A DNA stretch of 64,000 nt from Parvibaculum sp. GTDB lineage: Bacteria > Pseudomonadota > Alphaproteobacteria > Parvibaculales > Parvibaculaceae. Shown here piece by piece: positions 43,905 to 52,517 of this stretch. Position numbers and translations under genes: made by a program. The notes beneath the pieces are model-generated. The model was not told the DNA's origin. It saw nothing but the letters and a program-made list of their open reading frames with translations, and did no database searches. Positions within the stretch are counted from its first letter, which is position 1, and every line of letters starts with the position of its first letter. Location of the stretch: NCBI RefSeq assembly GCF_019635935.1, contig NZ_JAHBYN010000001.1, positions 2,291,501 to 2,355,500 on the forward strand. Direction: 5' to 3'.

Positions 43905-45365
43905 TCACCCCACCAGCGGAAAGGCCCAGCCCAGCAGCGCATAGGCCATGGCCGTGACGACGACGATGGCAAAGAGGTTGAGCCAGAAACCGGCCTTGGC
44001 CATTTGCGGGATCGTAACATGGCCGGCGCCGAAGACGACGGCGTTGGGCGGCGTCGCGACCGGCAGCATGAAGGCGCAGCTCGCGGCGAGCGCGGCGGGC
44101 GCGCAGAGGAGGAGCGGGTGGATGCCCGCACCGACCGCGACACCGGCCAAGAGCGGCACCATGGCGGCCGTCGTCGCGATGTTGCTGGTGAGTTCGGTCA
44201 GGAAGACGATGGTGGCGACGATCAGCAGGATGACGAGGATCGCGGGCAGGCCCGCCGCCGCGCCGAGGCCGCCGGCAAGCCAGAGCGCAAGCCCCGTCGA
44301 ACCGAATGCGGCGGCGAGGCTCAAGCCCCCGCCGAATAGCAGCAGCAATCCGTAAGGCACGCGGGCCGCATGTTCCCAGTTGAGCGCCGGCTTGCCTCCG
44401 CCCGCCGGTATGATGAACAGCGCCAGCGCCGCAAGGATCGCGATGACGGTGTCGGACAGGTTCGGGATGACGGTCGCGATCAGCGGTTGCGCGATCCAGG
44501 CAAGGGCGGCGAGCGCGAAAACCACGGCGACGGTTTTTTCGGGCCGCCGGATCGGGCCGAGATCGTCAAGCGCCCGGCCGAGCGTCGCGGCGACGCCGGC
44601 AATGGGCCGCCCGTCGAGACGGAAGGCGAGGCGCGTCAATGTGAGCCAGCAGCAGGCAAGCATGACGAGCGACAGGGGCAGGGCGAACATCATCCACTGC
44701 GCAAAGCCGATTTCGAGGCCGTGTTCCTGCGCCATGTAGCCGGCGAGAAAGGCGTTGGGCGGCGTGCCGATCAGGGTGGCGATGCCGCCGATGCTGGCGC
44801 CATAGGCGACCGCGAGCAAGAGCGCCACGTCGAGCCCGCCGCGCGGCGCGTGAACGCCGTCATCCGCAACGGTGATTGCGATGACCGACATCGCGATCGG
44901 CACCATCATCACGGCGGTCGCGGTGTTCGAGACCCACATCGAGAGGAAGGCGGCGGTCAGCATGAAGCCGCCGACAAGCTGGCGCGCGCCGGTACCGGTG
45001 CGCGCCAACACATGGAGCGCGATGCGTTCGTGAAGGCCGGTCGCCTGCATCGCGGCGGCGATCAGGAAGCCGCCGAGAAAAAGAAAGATGATCGGGTTGG
45101 CGTAAGGCGCGGCCGCGGCGCCGATGGTGGCGATGCCGAGCAGCGGAAAGCCGACAAGCGGCAGCAGGCCGGTCGCATAGACCGGGATCGCTTCCGTCAC
45201 CCACCAGATCGCCATCAGCGCGACCAGCGCCGCGAGCCGCCAGCCCTCTGGCGAAAGCCCGTCCGGCGCCGGCAGCGCCAGCATCAGCCCGGAAACGGCA
45301 AGGCCGGCGACAATGGCTTTCGGATTGTAGGAGACGCGCTCGGCCTCTGTCGTCTCCGTCGTCAC
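43905..45365 (-). CDS. SLC13/DASS-family anion:Na+ symporter
   Basis: This 486-residue membrane protein has about 12 hydrophobic segments. The two SNT motifs that form the substrate and sodium site appear as WVSNTATAVMMVP and LTSNIATTAAMVP. Members import di- and tricarboxylates or sulfate. It converges on the iron-binding gene with only 3 bp between stops. It is followed by no partner and is probably monocistronic. Confidence 0.88.
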   Translation of the reverse strand: MTTETTEAERVSYNPKAIVAGLAVSGLMLALPAPDGLSPEGWRLAALVALMAIWWVTEAIPVYATGLLPLVGFPLLGIATIGAAAAPYANPIIFLFLGGFLIAAAMQATGLHERIALHVLARTGTGARQLVGGFMLTAAFLSMWVSNTATAVMMVPIAMSVIAITVADDGVHAPRGGLDVALLLAVAYGASIGGIATLIGTPPNAFLAGYMAQEHGLEIGFAQWMMFALPLSLVMLACCWLTLTRLAFRLDGRPIAGVAATLGRALDDLGPIRRPEKTVAVVFALAALAWIAQPLIATVIPNLSDTVIAILAALALFIIPAGGGKPALNWEHAARVPYGLLLLFGGGLSLAAAFGSTGLALWLAGGLGAAAGLPAILVILLIVATIVFLTELTSNIATTAAMVPLLAGVAVGAGIHPLLLCAPAALAASCAFMLPVATPPNAVVFGAGHVTIPQMAKAGFWLNLFAIVVVTAMAYALLGWAFPLVG

Positions 45366-45463
45366 GCCCCGCCCCCGCTCAAACCGTCAATTGTCCCGAC
45401 AGTCTTGCAAAAGCGGACGCGGCATCCAAGCGGCGATTTGGCAAGCGCCGATTTGGCGACAGC

Positions 45464-46087
45464 CTATTCGACGGCCTCACGCTCGGGGACCGCCGCAAGG
45501 TTCGTTTCGGCAAACTCCCAGTTGATGAGATTGTCGAGAAAGGCGTCGATATAGGCGGCGCGCTTGTGCTGGTAGTCGAGGTAATAGCTGTGCTCCCAGA
45601 CATCGGTTGTGAGCAGCGGCACGTCGCGCGTGCCGGCGATCGGCGTTTGCGCATTGGCGGTGGCCTGGATTTTCAGCTTGCCCTCGGCGCCGAGCACCAG
45701 CCAGCAATAGCCCGAGCCGAACTGACCGGTCGCCATCTCCTTGAAGCTGTCGCGGAATTTTTTGTAGCCGCCGAGATCGCGGTCGATTCGCTCGCCAATA
45801 AGGCCCTTCGGCCGGCCGCCGCCCTTCGGTGTCATCGAGCGCCAGTAGAAGTCGTGGTTCCAGACCTGCGCAGCGTTGTTGAAGAGGCTCTGCTGTGCGG
45901 CGTCGTTCGCCACTTTGCGGATCAGCGGCACCAGCGCAAGATCGTCGAGTTCGGTACCCTCGATCGCCTTGTTGGTCTTGTCGACATATCCCTTGTGATG
46001 TTTGCCGTAGTGAAAGGAAAGCGTCTTCGCGGAAATATGCGGCGCGAGCGCATCTTCCTCATAGGGAAGCGGAGGGAGTTCGAGCAT
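45464..46087 (-). CDS. sodB: Superoxide dismutase, Fe type
   Basis: This is a 207-residue cytoplasmic Fe/Mn superoxide dismutase. The metal ligands are His in LSFHYGKHH, His in AAQVWNHDFYW, and Asp plus His in TTDVWEHSYYLDYQ. Gln in NNAAQVWNH is at the position typical of iron enzymes. It sits on the minus strand, transcribed away from the heat-shock unit. Superoxide protection fits the neighbouring iron uptake genes, though no shared transcript is suggested. Confidence 0.95.
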   Translation of the reverse strand: MLELPPLPYEEDALAPHISAKTLSFHYGKHHKGYVDKTNKAIEGTELDDLALVPLIRKVANDAAQQSLFNNAAQVWNHDFYWRSMTPKGGGRPKGLIGERIDRDLGGYKKFRDSFKEMATGQFGSGYCWLVLGAEGKLKIQATANAQTPIAGTRDVPLLTTDVWEHSYYLDYQHKRAAYIDAFLDNLINWEFAETNLAAVPEREAVE

Positions 46088-46233
46088 GGTCCGGGTTCCT
46101 TATCCTTCCAGTGCGTGCCCCGTTTGCGCCTCCCTTTGTCAGGTTGACCGGCGATGCGGTGATTTCAAGGCAGGGCGGCGCCTCCGTTCGCATAACCCTC
46201 GGGAAATGAGGGATTTCGCAGGCAGTTCCGCGA

Positions 46234-46262
46234 CTTGCAACATAATCGGCGAATCCCCACAT
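46234..46262 (+). promoter_or_regulatory. Sigma-32 (RpoH) type heat-shock promoter
   Basis: CTTGCAA (46234-46240), a 14-bp spacer and CCCCACAT (46255-46262) closely match the sigma-32 consensus CTTGAAA-N-CCCCATNT. Transcription would start near 46270, giving a leader of about 65 nt before the small heat-shock gene at 46335. Confidence 0.65.
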
Positions 46263-46295
46263 AGTTACCAACGGCGCCGGAAACGGGCCGGAATG

Positions 46296-46327
46296 CAAAG
46301 TCGCTTGGCGAACAGGACTTTGGAGAC
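46296..46327 (+). promoter_or_regulatory. Leader hairpin that partly masks the hsp20 ribosome binding site
   Basis: CAAAGTC (46296-46302) pairs perfectly with GACTTTG (46316-46322), leaving a 13-nt loop. The Shine-Dalgarno GGAGA begins at 46322, so its first base lies in the stem and the rest abuts it. Position and length suit an RNA thermometer of the kind common before alphaproteobacterial small heat-shock genes. No folding was computed. Confidence 0.4.
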
Positions 46328-46334
46328 AAGGCGC

Positions 46335-46799
46335 ATGATCCAGTTCAACAGCCCGTTCCTACTGGGCTTCGAGCAGATGGAACGGTTGCTCGAACGGGCC
46401 ACGAAGGCCTCCGACGGCTATCCGCCCTACAATGTCGAACAGCTCGCCGCGACGGCGGGCGAGGCGCTTCGGATCACGCTGGCGGTCGCCGGATTTTCGC
46501 GCGACGAGCTTTCCGTGACGGTCGAGAACAACGAACTCGTCATTCGCGGGCGGCAGCGCGACGAGGAAGGCCGCACCTATCTGCATCGCGGCATCGCGGC
46601 ACGGCAGTTTCAGCGCGCCTTCGTGCTGGCCGACGGCATGGAGGTGACGGGCGCGGTTCTCGAGAACGGCTTGCTGAAAGTCGATCTCGCGCGGCCGGAG
46701 CCGCAAAAGACCGTGCGGCGGATCGAGATTGTCGAAGAGGCGCCCGAGACCGTTCGCCGCCCGCAGCGCGCCGAGCGCCGCGCCGAGGCGACGGAGTGA
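46335..46799 (+). CDS. Small heat-shock protein, Hsp20 family
   Basis: This is a 154-residue ATP-independent holdase of the IbpA type. The alpha-crystallin domain spans about residues 35-125, with FSRDELSVTVENNELVIRG and the C-terminal strand motif NGLLKVDLARPEP. N-terminal phenylalanine-rich FNSPFLLGFEQMERLL is typical. The C-terminus is rich in Arg and Glu. ATG 46335 follows GGAGA. A sigma-32 promoter and a leader hairpin lie upstream, and a DUF1150 gene follows after 46 bp, a pairing widespread in alphaproteobacteria. Confidence 0.9.
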   Translation: MIQFNSPFLLGFEQMERLLERATKASDGYPPYNVEQLAATAGEALRITLAVAGFSRDELSVTVENNELVIRGRQRDEEGRTYLHRGIAARQFQRAFVLADGMEVTGAVLENGLLKVDLARPEPQKTVRRIEIVEEAPETVRRPQRAERRAEATE

Positions 46800-46845
46800 G
46801 CCCTTTGCTTCGTTAGTGAAGGAAGGGCGGAAAGGAGTGAGTATC

Positions 46846-47154
46846 ATGCGTAACGAAACCGACAACGAGGCGTTCGAGAACGAGGTCGAGACCTCGGGCT
46901 GGGGCACAAAGGATTTCCGCGGACTGACGCCGGAAATGTTCGCCAATATCGGCGTTCCGAACATCGTCTATGTCCGCGAAGTGCTGGCCGGCGAAATCGA
47001 GAGCGAGATCGGCGACGAGCTGAACATCCCCGCCGACACCCGGCTCTATGCGGTGCATGCCGCCAATGGCCAGCGCATGGCCGTGCTCGATAATCGCGAC
47101 GCGGCCTTTGCCGGCGCGCGGCAATACGACCTGGAACCTGTCAGCGTGCATTGA
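46846..47154 (+). CDS. DUF1150 family protein
   Basis: This is a 102-residue acidic cytoplasmic protein (AFENEVETSGWGTKDFRGLT, then NIVYVREVLAGEIESEIG), recognised as the DUF1150 family that often follows small heat-shock genes in Rhizobiales. Its biochemical role is unknown; a heat-stress role is inferred from linkage. ATG 46846 has AAGGAG 8 nt upstream. It is followed by a strong bidirectional terminator. Confidence 0.8.
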   Translation: MRNETDNEAFENEVETSGWGTKDFRGLTPEMFANIGVPNIVYVREVLAGEIESEIGDELNIPADTRLYAVHAANGQRMAVLDNRDAAFAGARQYDLEPVSVH

Positions 47155-47182
47155 GGGGGATGTGCGCCCGTCTTGCCAAACC

Positions 47183-47220
47183 CAAAAAAAAGCCCCGCTC
47201 GCGAGAGCGGGGCTTTTTAT
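47183..47220. terminator. Bidirectional intrinsic terminator
   Basis: An A-run is followed by the stem GCCCCGCTC-GCGA-GAGCGGGGC and then TTTTTAT. The A-run upstream serves as a U-tract for the minus strand. It separates the heat-shock unit (plus) from the rpoN-hpf-ptsN operon (minus), whose ptsN stop is at 47238. Confidence 0.9.
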
Positions 47221-47237
47221 TTGTGAACGGACGAAAC

Positions 47238-47702
47238 CTACGCGGCGCTGGTCGCGGCCGGTTCGGTGAGGATCGCGAAGAGGGCGGCGGCGTCTTCCGA
47301 CGCGCGCAGCTTTTCGACGACGGCCGGATTGCGAAGGAGGCGCGAAATGCGTGCCAGCGCCTTCAGGTGATCGGCGCCCGCGCCCTCCGGCGCCAGCAGC
47401 AGGAACATCAGATCGACGGGCTGGTCGTCGACGGATTCGAAATCCACGGGCGTGTCGAGACGCGCGAAAAGTCCGTGGAGCCGGTCGAGCTCGCCGAGCT
47501 TGCCATGCGGAATGGCGATGCCCTGGCCGACGCCGGTCGAACCGAGACGTTCGCGCTCCAGCAGCGTTTCGAAAATGGCGCGCTCCGAGAGGCCCGTGAT
47601 TTTTGCGGCGCGTTCGGCGAGTTCCTGCAGCGCCTGCTTTTTGCTGGTGACCTTGAGGTGGGCGATCACCCCCTCCGGCTGCACCAGATCTTCAAGCTCC
47701 AT
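47238..47702 (-). CDS. ptsN: Nitrogen PTS protein EIIA-Ntr
   Basis: This 154-residue EIIA domain is phosphorylated by NPr. The active-site His is in GIAIPHGKL (about residue 68). It acts as a regulator of potassium, nitrogen and carbon balance, not as a sugar transporter. ATG 47702 begins where the fold begins (MELEDLVQPEGVIAHL); the longer frame has no support. It is the last gene of the lptC-lptA-lptB-rpoN-hpf-ptsN block, 118 bp after hpf, and ends at a strong terminator. Confidence 0.95.
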   Translation of the reverse strand: MELEDLVQPEGVIAHLKVTSKKQALQELAERAAKITGLSERAIFETLLERERLGSTGVGQGIAIPHGKLGELDRLHGLFARLDTPVDFESVDDQPVDLMFLLLAPEGAGADHLKALARISRLLRNPAVVEKLRASEDAAALFAILTEPAATSAA

Positions 47703-47820
47703 GGTCCGGGTCCTGTTTTGCGGGGCGGCAGTCTGAACGGCGCGCGGGCCCATGCGGCGTGCATGAGGCGCGGATACCGTCCGGGATGCCCCGGCTATGG
47801 TCGGGTTCGCTTTCAGTTCT

Positions 47821-48414
47821 TCAAGCCTTCTGAGCGTCGCGCGCGACGTCGCGACCGGTATCGATCCAGCCGATATTTCCGTCGGTGCGGCGATAGACGA
47901 GATTGAGACCGCCGTCGCCGCGTGTGCGGAAGACGACGACCGGTACGTCGGAAAGGTCCATCTGCATCACGGCGTCGCCGACGGACAGGACCGGCACGGC
48001 GGTCGTTCCCTCGGCGATGATGACGGGCTGCGCGTCTTCCGGCATTTCCTCAAGCTCGTCTCCCGCCTCGATGACGAAAGAGGGAAAGCTCTCGGCCGGC
48101 AGCGGCGCCTTGTTGTTGTTATTGTGATTCTTCAGCTTGCGCTTGTAGCGGCGCAGACGCTTTTCGAGGCGCTCCAGCGCGGCCTCGAACGAGGCATAGA
48201 CTTCGTTGGCGGCGCCTTGCGCGTTGACGCGCATGCCGGAACTCAGATGCGCCGACGCATCGGCGCGAAACTCGTGGCCCTGTTTGCTGAACGTGACCTG
48301 GCCGTCCACCGGGCGATCGAAATATTTCGTCACTGCGGCCTGGAGCCGCTCGGTCGCATGAGTGCGGAGCGCATCTCCAACATCGAGATGATGACCGCTG
48401 ACCTGAACCTGCAT
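47821..48414 (-). CDS. hpf: Ribosome hibernation promoting factor, long form
   Basis: The product has 197 residues. The N-terminal HPF/RaiA domain (QVQVSGHHLDVGDALRTHAT, to about residue 95) binds the 30S decoding region. A linker and the C-terminal dimerisation domain (about residues 140-190, with VVVFRTRGDGGLNLVYRRTDG) give the long form that forms 100S dimers directly. It sits between rpoN and ptsN and has a good sigma-70-type promoter of its own about 140 bp upstream. Confidence 0.95.
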   Translation of the reverse strand: MQVQVSGHHLDVGDALRTHATERLQAAVTKYFDRPVDGQVTFSKQGHEFRADASAHLSSGMRVNAQGAANEVYASFEAALERLEKRLRRYKRKLKNHNNNNKAPLPAESFPSFVIEAGDELEEMPEDAQPVIIAEGTTAVPVLSVGDAVMQMDLSDVPVVVFRTRGDGGLNLVYRRTDGNIGWIDTGRDVARDAQKA

Positions 48415-48554
48415 GAATGACCTTCCCGGGTCGCTACGCTACAAACGACGGTTGCTTGATGGGGTTGCCCGGACCCGGCGCGTTCCGGAAACCGTTTGCT
48501 CCGTGATCCACCGCCTCGCCCCGGAAATGGCCCGGGGGTCTTTTGAGCGAGGGG

Positions 48555-48605
48555 AAACTAGTGGGCTGCATCATGGGTGTCAACCGGATGCCGGCCGGAT
48601 GCCGG
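48555..48605 (-). promoter_or_regulatory. Sigma-70 promoter of hpf with upstream direct repeat
   Basis: On the minus strand a perfect TTGACA (48578-48583) is followed after 17 bp by TAGTTT (48555-48560). Directly upstream of the -35 box are two head-to-tail copies of an 11-bp unit, plus-strand CCGGATGCCGG (48584-48594 and 48595-48605). The promoter lies in the 265-bp gap between rpoN and hpf, which has no gene. The repeats could be an activator site or chance. Confidence 0.55.
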
Positions 48606-48679
48606 AACGGGGCGGAAACCCCTTGTCTTTCAATAATATATAGCTCGTTTGGGGGGTCTTTGAAGAGGGCGGGCCCGAC

Positions 48680-50218
48680 TCACGCATAGGCCTTTTTTTC
48701 GCGCCGGCGCTGCACCGAAGACGGAATGTTGAGTGCTTCCCGGTACTTGGCGACCGTGCGCCGCGCAATGTCGACGCCCTGGCCCTTCAGGATGTCGACA
48801 ATATTGTCGTCGGAAAGCACGGCGTCCGACAATTCGCGGTCGATCAGCTCCTTGATGCGGTGGCGCACGGCTTCCGCCGAATGCGCGGCGCCGCCTTCCG
48901 ACGAGGCGATCGAGGAGGTGAAGAAATACTTCATCTCGAAAATGCCGCGCGGCGTCGCGATGTACTTGTTGGCGGTGACGCGGCTGACCGTCGATTCATG
49001 CATCGAGATCGCTTCGGCGATGGTCTTGAGATTGAGCGGCTTCAGGTGCTGGACGCCGTGCACCAGGAAGCCGTCCTGCTGGCGCACGATTTCGGATGCG
49101 ACCTTCAGGATCGTGCGCGCCCGCTGGTCGAGGCTCTTGACCAGCCAGTTGGCGTTGTTGAGGCATTCGGAGAGATAGGCTTTCGCCGTCGGATCGTGCG
49201 AGAGCTTGGACACTTCCGAATAATATTGCTGGTTGATCAGCACGCGCGGCAGCGTTTCGGTGTTGAGTTCGATGCCCCAGCCGCCGTCGGAACGCGCGCG
49301 CACAAAGACGTCCGGAATGACCGGCACCACCGGCTCGCCGCCAAAGGCAAGGCCCGGCTTCGGATTGCAGGTGCGGATGTCCTCGATCATCGAGGCGATG
49401 TCCTCGCGGTCGGCGCCGGTGAGCTTCATCAGCATGTCGAAATCGCGCCGCGCGAAAAGTTCGAGATTGTCGAGAAAGGCCTGCATCGCCGGATCGAGCC
49501 GGTTGCGTTCGGCAAGCTGCAGCGCGAGGCACTCTTTCAGGTTGCGCGCGCAGATGCCGGTCGGCTCGAACGTCTGCAACACGCCGAGCACCGCCTCGAC
49601 ATCCTCGATGTCGACGCCGAGACGTTCGGCGGCTTCGGCGAGATCGGCGGTCATGTAGCCGGCCTCGTTGACCTGGTCGATCAGGAAGGCGCCGATCATG
49701 CGGTCGCCCGGCGTCTTCAGCGCCATCATCATCTGGTCGGTCAGATGTTCGGCAAGCGTCGCCTCGCGGGTCAGCGTCGCGGCGAAATCGTAGTCGCCGT
49801 CGCCGCTGCCGCCACCGCCGCTGGTGCGCATGTTCTGCCAGTCGGAGCCTTGCGCGCCCGGCGTTTCGGCCGCGGCCGTGTCGTTCTGCGCGTCGGCGCG
49901 CGACTGGTCGGCATAGACATTGTCGTAATCGGTATCGAGGTCGCCGCCGCGATCCGGCAACGGACCGTCATCGGCCAGCGTCAGCGAGGTCTCGGCCGTC
50001 GTCACCTGTTCATGGCTTTCCGCCGGCGCCTCGCGTTCGCCCGCCCGGTCGGCCTCGGCGACGCCGTTTTCAAGCAGCGGATTGCGCTCGAGTTCCTGAT
50101 CGACATATTCGGCGAGTTCGAGATTTGAGAGCTGCAGCAGCTTGATGGCCTGCTGGAGCTGCGGCGTCATGACCAGGGACTGGCCCTGGCGCATTTCGAG
50201 TCGCGGTGCGAGCGCCAT
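48680..50218 (-). CDS. rpoN: RNA polymerase sigma-54 factor
   Basis: This is a 512-residue sigma-54 protein. Region I (LVMTPQLQQAIKLLQLSNLE, about residues 16-35) interacts with enhancer-binding activators, and an acidic linker (about 60-130) follows. The core-binding domain is next, then the C-terminal DNA-binding domain with the RpoN box ARRTVAKYREALNIPSS recognising -24/-12 promoters. It is 23 bp after lptB and upstream of hpf and ptsN, the usual proteobacterial arrangement. Confidence 0.96.
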   Translation of the reverse strand: MALAPRLEMRQGQSLVMTPQLQQAIKLLQLSNLELAEYVDQELERNPLLENGVAEADRAGEREAPAESHEQVTTAETSLTLADDGPLPDRGGDLDTDYDNVYADQSRADAQNDTAAAETPGAQGSDWQNMRTSGGGGSGDGDYDFAATLTREATLAEHLTDQMMMALKTPGDRMIGAFLIDQVNEAGYMTADLAEAAERLGVDIEDVEAVLGVLQTFEPTGICARNLKECLALQLAERNRLDPAMQAFLDNLELFARRDFDMLMKLTGADREDIASMIEDIRTCNPKPGLAFGGEPVVPVIPDVFVRARSDGGWGIELNTETLPRVLINQQYYSEVSKLSHDPTAKAYLSECLNNANWLVKSLDQRARTILKVASEIVRQQDGFLVHGVQHLKPLNLKTIAEAISMHESTVSRVTANKYIATPRGIFEMKYFFTSSIASSEGGAAHSAEAVRHRIKELIDRELSDAVLSDDNIVDILKGQGVDIARRTVAKYREALNIPSSVQRRREKKAYA

Positions 50219-50241
50219 GCTGGATGCCCCCTCCCCGCGCC

Positions 50242-51033
50242 CTAGAGACTGAACCGCTCGCCGAGATAGAGCCGGCGTACATCTTCGTTGCCCACGATGT
50301 CGGAGGGCTCGCCCTCCATGAGCACCGCGCCGTCATGGATGATGACGGCATGGTCGATGAGTTCCAGCGTCTCGCGAACATTGTGGTCGGTGATCAGCAC
50401 GCCGATGCCGCGATCCTTCAGATGCGCGACGAGATCGCGGATGTCGCCGATGGCGATCGGATCGATGCCGGCAAAGGGCTCGTCGAGCAGCATGAAGGAG
50501 GGCTGCGTGGCCAGCGCGCGCGCAATCTCGACGCGCCGGCGCTCGCCGCCTGAAAGCGCGACGGCGGGCGTGCGCCGGAGATGGGTGATCGAGAATTCGG
50601 CCAGGAGGTCGTCGAGTTCGGCCTCGCGGCGGTCGCGGTCGGGCTCGACCACTTCGAGGACGGCGCGGATATTCTGTTCGACCGTCATGCCGCGGAAGAT
50701 CGAGGCCTCCTGCGGCAGGTAGCCGATGCCGCGGCGCGCGCGGCGATACATCGGCAGGCTGGTGACGTCCTGCCCGTCGAGCATGACCGAGCCGTAATCG
50801 GGCTGGATCAGCCCGGTGATCATGTAGAAAACAGTGGTTTTACCGGCGCCGTTGGGACCCAGCAGGCCGACGGCCTCGCCACGCTGCACATGGAAGCTGA
50901 CGCTGCGAACGACCGGCCGCCCCTTGAAGCTCTTGCCGATTTTTTCGACCCAGAGCCCCGGATTGTCGGCGACAAGATGCGGACGCGAATCCGCGCCGCC
51001 CGCCTCGTTTCCCAGCCCCGTTTCGCCCGTCAT
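50242..51033 (-). CDS. lptB: LPS export ABC transporter ATP-binding protein LptB
   Basis: This is a 263-residue ATPase with Walker A GPNGAGKTT, the LptB pattern RRARRGIGYLPQEASIFRGM, signature ALSGGERRRVEIARAL and Walker B MLLDEPFAGIDP. It powers LptFG to extract LPS from the inner membrane. It follows lptA by 92 bp and precedes rpoN. An AT-rich promoter-like sequence in the gap to lptA may drive lptB-rpoN separately. Confidence 0.95.
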   Translation of the reverse strand: MTGETGLGNEAGGADSRPHLVADNPGLWVEKIGKSFKGRPVVRSVSFHVQRGEAVGLLGPNGAGKTTVFYMITGLIQPDYGSVMLDGQDVTSLPMYRRARRGIGYLPQEASIFRGMTVEQNIRAVLEVVEPDRDRREAELDDLLAEFSITHLRRTPAVALSGGERRRVEIARALATQPSFMLLDEPFAGIDPIAIGDIRDLVAHLKDRGIGVLITDHNVRETLELIDHAVIIHDGAVLMEGEPSDIVGNEDVRRLYLGERFSL

Positions 51034-51082
51034 AGGGTCCCCACTCCGTCAATCCATGCCATCAAACGTACTTGGCATTAAA

Positions 51083-51111
51083 ATTGTATGAAGTGAAGCA
51101 ATTAACCAAGG
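51083..51111 (-). promoter_or_regulatory. Putative internal promoter upstream of lptB
   Basis: On the minus strand the -10-like TACAAT (51083-51088) is preceded by TTGGTT (51104-51109, 15-bp spacer) or CCTTGG (51106-51111, 17-bp spacer). The region is markedly AT-rich compared with its neighbours. It could start a separate lptB-rpoN transcript. Confidence 0.4.
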
Positions 51112-51125
51112 CTTTTTGGGAGAGA

Positions 51126-51701
51126 TCAGCTCCCGTCGGGGTGAAAAAGACCGCGAACCCGGCCCGTTCCGCCGCTTGCCGCATCGCCGCCGCCCGAGAC
51201 GCGCGCCCGCCCGCTGTTCAGATCGACATGGAGTTTCGAGCCGCGGATAACGTTTTCGCCCTGCCGGAGCACGACGCTGTCGCCCATCTCGATCCGCCGC
51301 GTGTCGACGTGATAATCGGCCCATTGGCCGCTGGCCGACTGGTCGTCGGGCGCCGAGATGTGAACATTGCCGGTCGCCCTGATCCGCTCGATGCCCGAAC
51401 CGCCGGCGCGGCGCGAGGCGTAGTGAACGATCAGGCGGTCGGCGCGCATCCGGAGCGCGCCCTGTGTCACAAGCACGTTGCCGCTGAAGGTGGCGCTCTG
51501 TTTTGCGTCCTCGACTTCGAGCGCGTCAGCTTCGATTTCGATGGGCTGCTTCGGATCGTTGGAAAAGCCGCCGCCGACAATGCCCGACGATTGCGCCGCC
51601 GCCGTCCCGATACTGAGACCGGCACCGAGAAAAAGCGCCAGCCCCGCAAGCATCGCACCGCGGACACGCATACCCGTCAGCCGCTCCGTTCTCGCCCCCA
51701 T
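51126..51701 (-). CDS. lptA: LPS periplasmic bridge protein LptA (OstA-like)
   Basis: This is a 191-residue periplasmic protein with a signal peptide (hydrophobic LAGLALFLGAGLSIGTAAA, cleavage near residue 36) and an OstA beta-jellyroll (IEIEADALEVEDAKQSATFS, then VLVTQGALRMRADRLIVHY). It carries LPS across the periplasm between LptC and LptD. Its ATG is 1 nt after the lptC stop (TGA-C-ATG), so the two are translationally coupled. Confidence 0.92.
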   Translation of the reverse strand: MGARTERLTGMRVRGAMLAGLALFLGAGLSIGTAAAQSSGIVGGGFSNDPKQPIEIEADALEVEDAKQSATFSGNVLVTQGALRMRADRLIVHYASRRAGGSGIERIRATGNVHISAPDDQSASGQWADYHVDTRRIEMGDSVVLRQGENVIRGSKLHVDLNSGRARVSGGGDAASGGTGRVRGLFHPDGS

Positions 51702-51702
51702 G

Positions 51703-52410
51703 TCAGTCCCCCTCGCTCGGCCGATCGGGATGGATCAGCAGTTTCACCTTGCCCTCGAAGCGCATGACGCGCCCGCTATGATCGGCCGTCATGCGGTCGG
51801 CACGCAACGTGCCGAGCGGCCCCTCGCCCGTCACCTCGCTGTCGCTCGTTACCGTGCCGGCGCCGAAATCGACAAGGGCGCGGCTGCCGTGAAAGACGTA
51901 GCCCTGCGCCGTCTGGATGTCGATGGATTGCATCAGTTCGAGCGTCTGGCTTTCGGAATCGAGCAGACCGTCCGTCGCCGCGAGCGAAATCCACTCGGCC
52001 TCTTCGCCCGGCGCTTCGTCGAGCTTCAATTCGGCATTGATGTTTTCGAGCACGACGAAGTTCGGCCGGGTCGCGTCCTGTGTCGCATTGTCGGCGCTGA
52101 CCGAATAGGGCCGCCCGTCGCCCGTCACGCCGGCGATACGCGGGCTGACCATCCGGAGATCGTCGGGCCTGTTTTCGATTTCGCGGAAAGCCACATCGAG
52201 CCGGTCGTCGCTGCTGAAAACGCCGGAATAATAGAGGACGACCCCGAGCAGCAGCGCCGCGCCGAGCGGCAGCACCACTTTCATCGACGCCACGAAATAG
52301 CTGTAGCGGCTGCGTGGCGGCGGTTCGGCGCGCGGCGCCGCATAGGGCCGGACCGGACGCACCCGTCCCGACCGCCCTCCGGTCTCGGTCTCGCCGGACC
52401 CCTGGCTCAT
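51703..52410 (-). CDS. lptC: LPS export protein LptC
   Basis: This is a 235-residue bitopic protein with a proline-rich N-terminal tail, one membrane helix (about residues 40-60, VASMKVVLPLGAALLLGVVLY) and a periplasmic LptC jellyroll (VSPRIAGVTGDGRPYSVSAD). It docks LptA to the LptBFG complex. ATG 52410 has GGAG upstream; a GTG at 52425 is possible. It is the first gene of the lptC-ptsN block. Confidence 0.9.
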   Translation of the reverse strand: MSQGSGETETGGRSGRVRPVRPYAAPRAEPPPRSRYSYFVASMKVVLPLGAALLLGVVLYYSGVFSSDDRLDVAFREIENRPDDLRMVSPRIAGVTGDGRPYSVSADNATQDATRPNFVVLENINAELKLDEAPGEEAEWISLAATDGLLDSESQTLELMQSIDIQTAQGYVFHGSRALVDFGAGTVTSDSEVTGEGPLGTLRADRMTADHSGRVMRFEGKVKLLIHPDRPSEGD

Positions 52411-52517
52411 TGAATTTCGCTCCACATCGCCCGAGCCCGAAGCCCCTCACGGCCGCGAGTATGCGCGCGGGCCCCGCAAAGCGTCAACGAAAGGCGGAAC
52501 GCGGCCGAACAAGTGTT

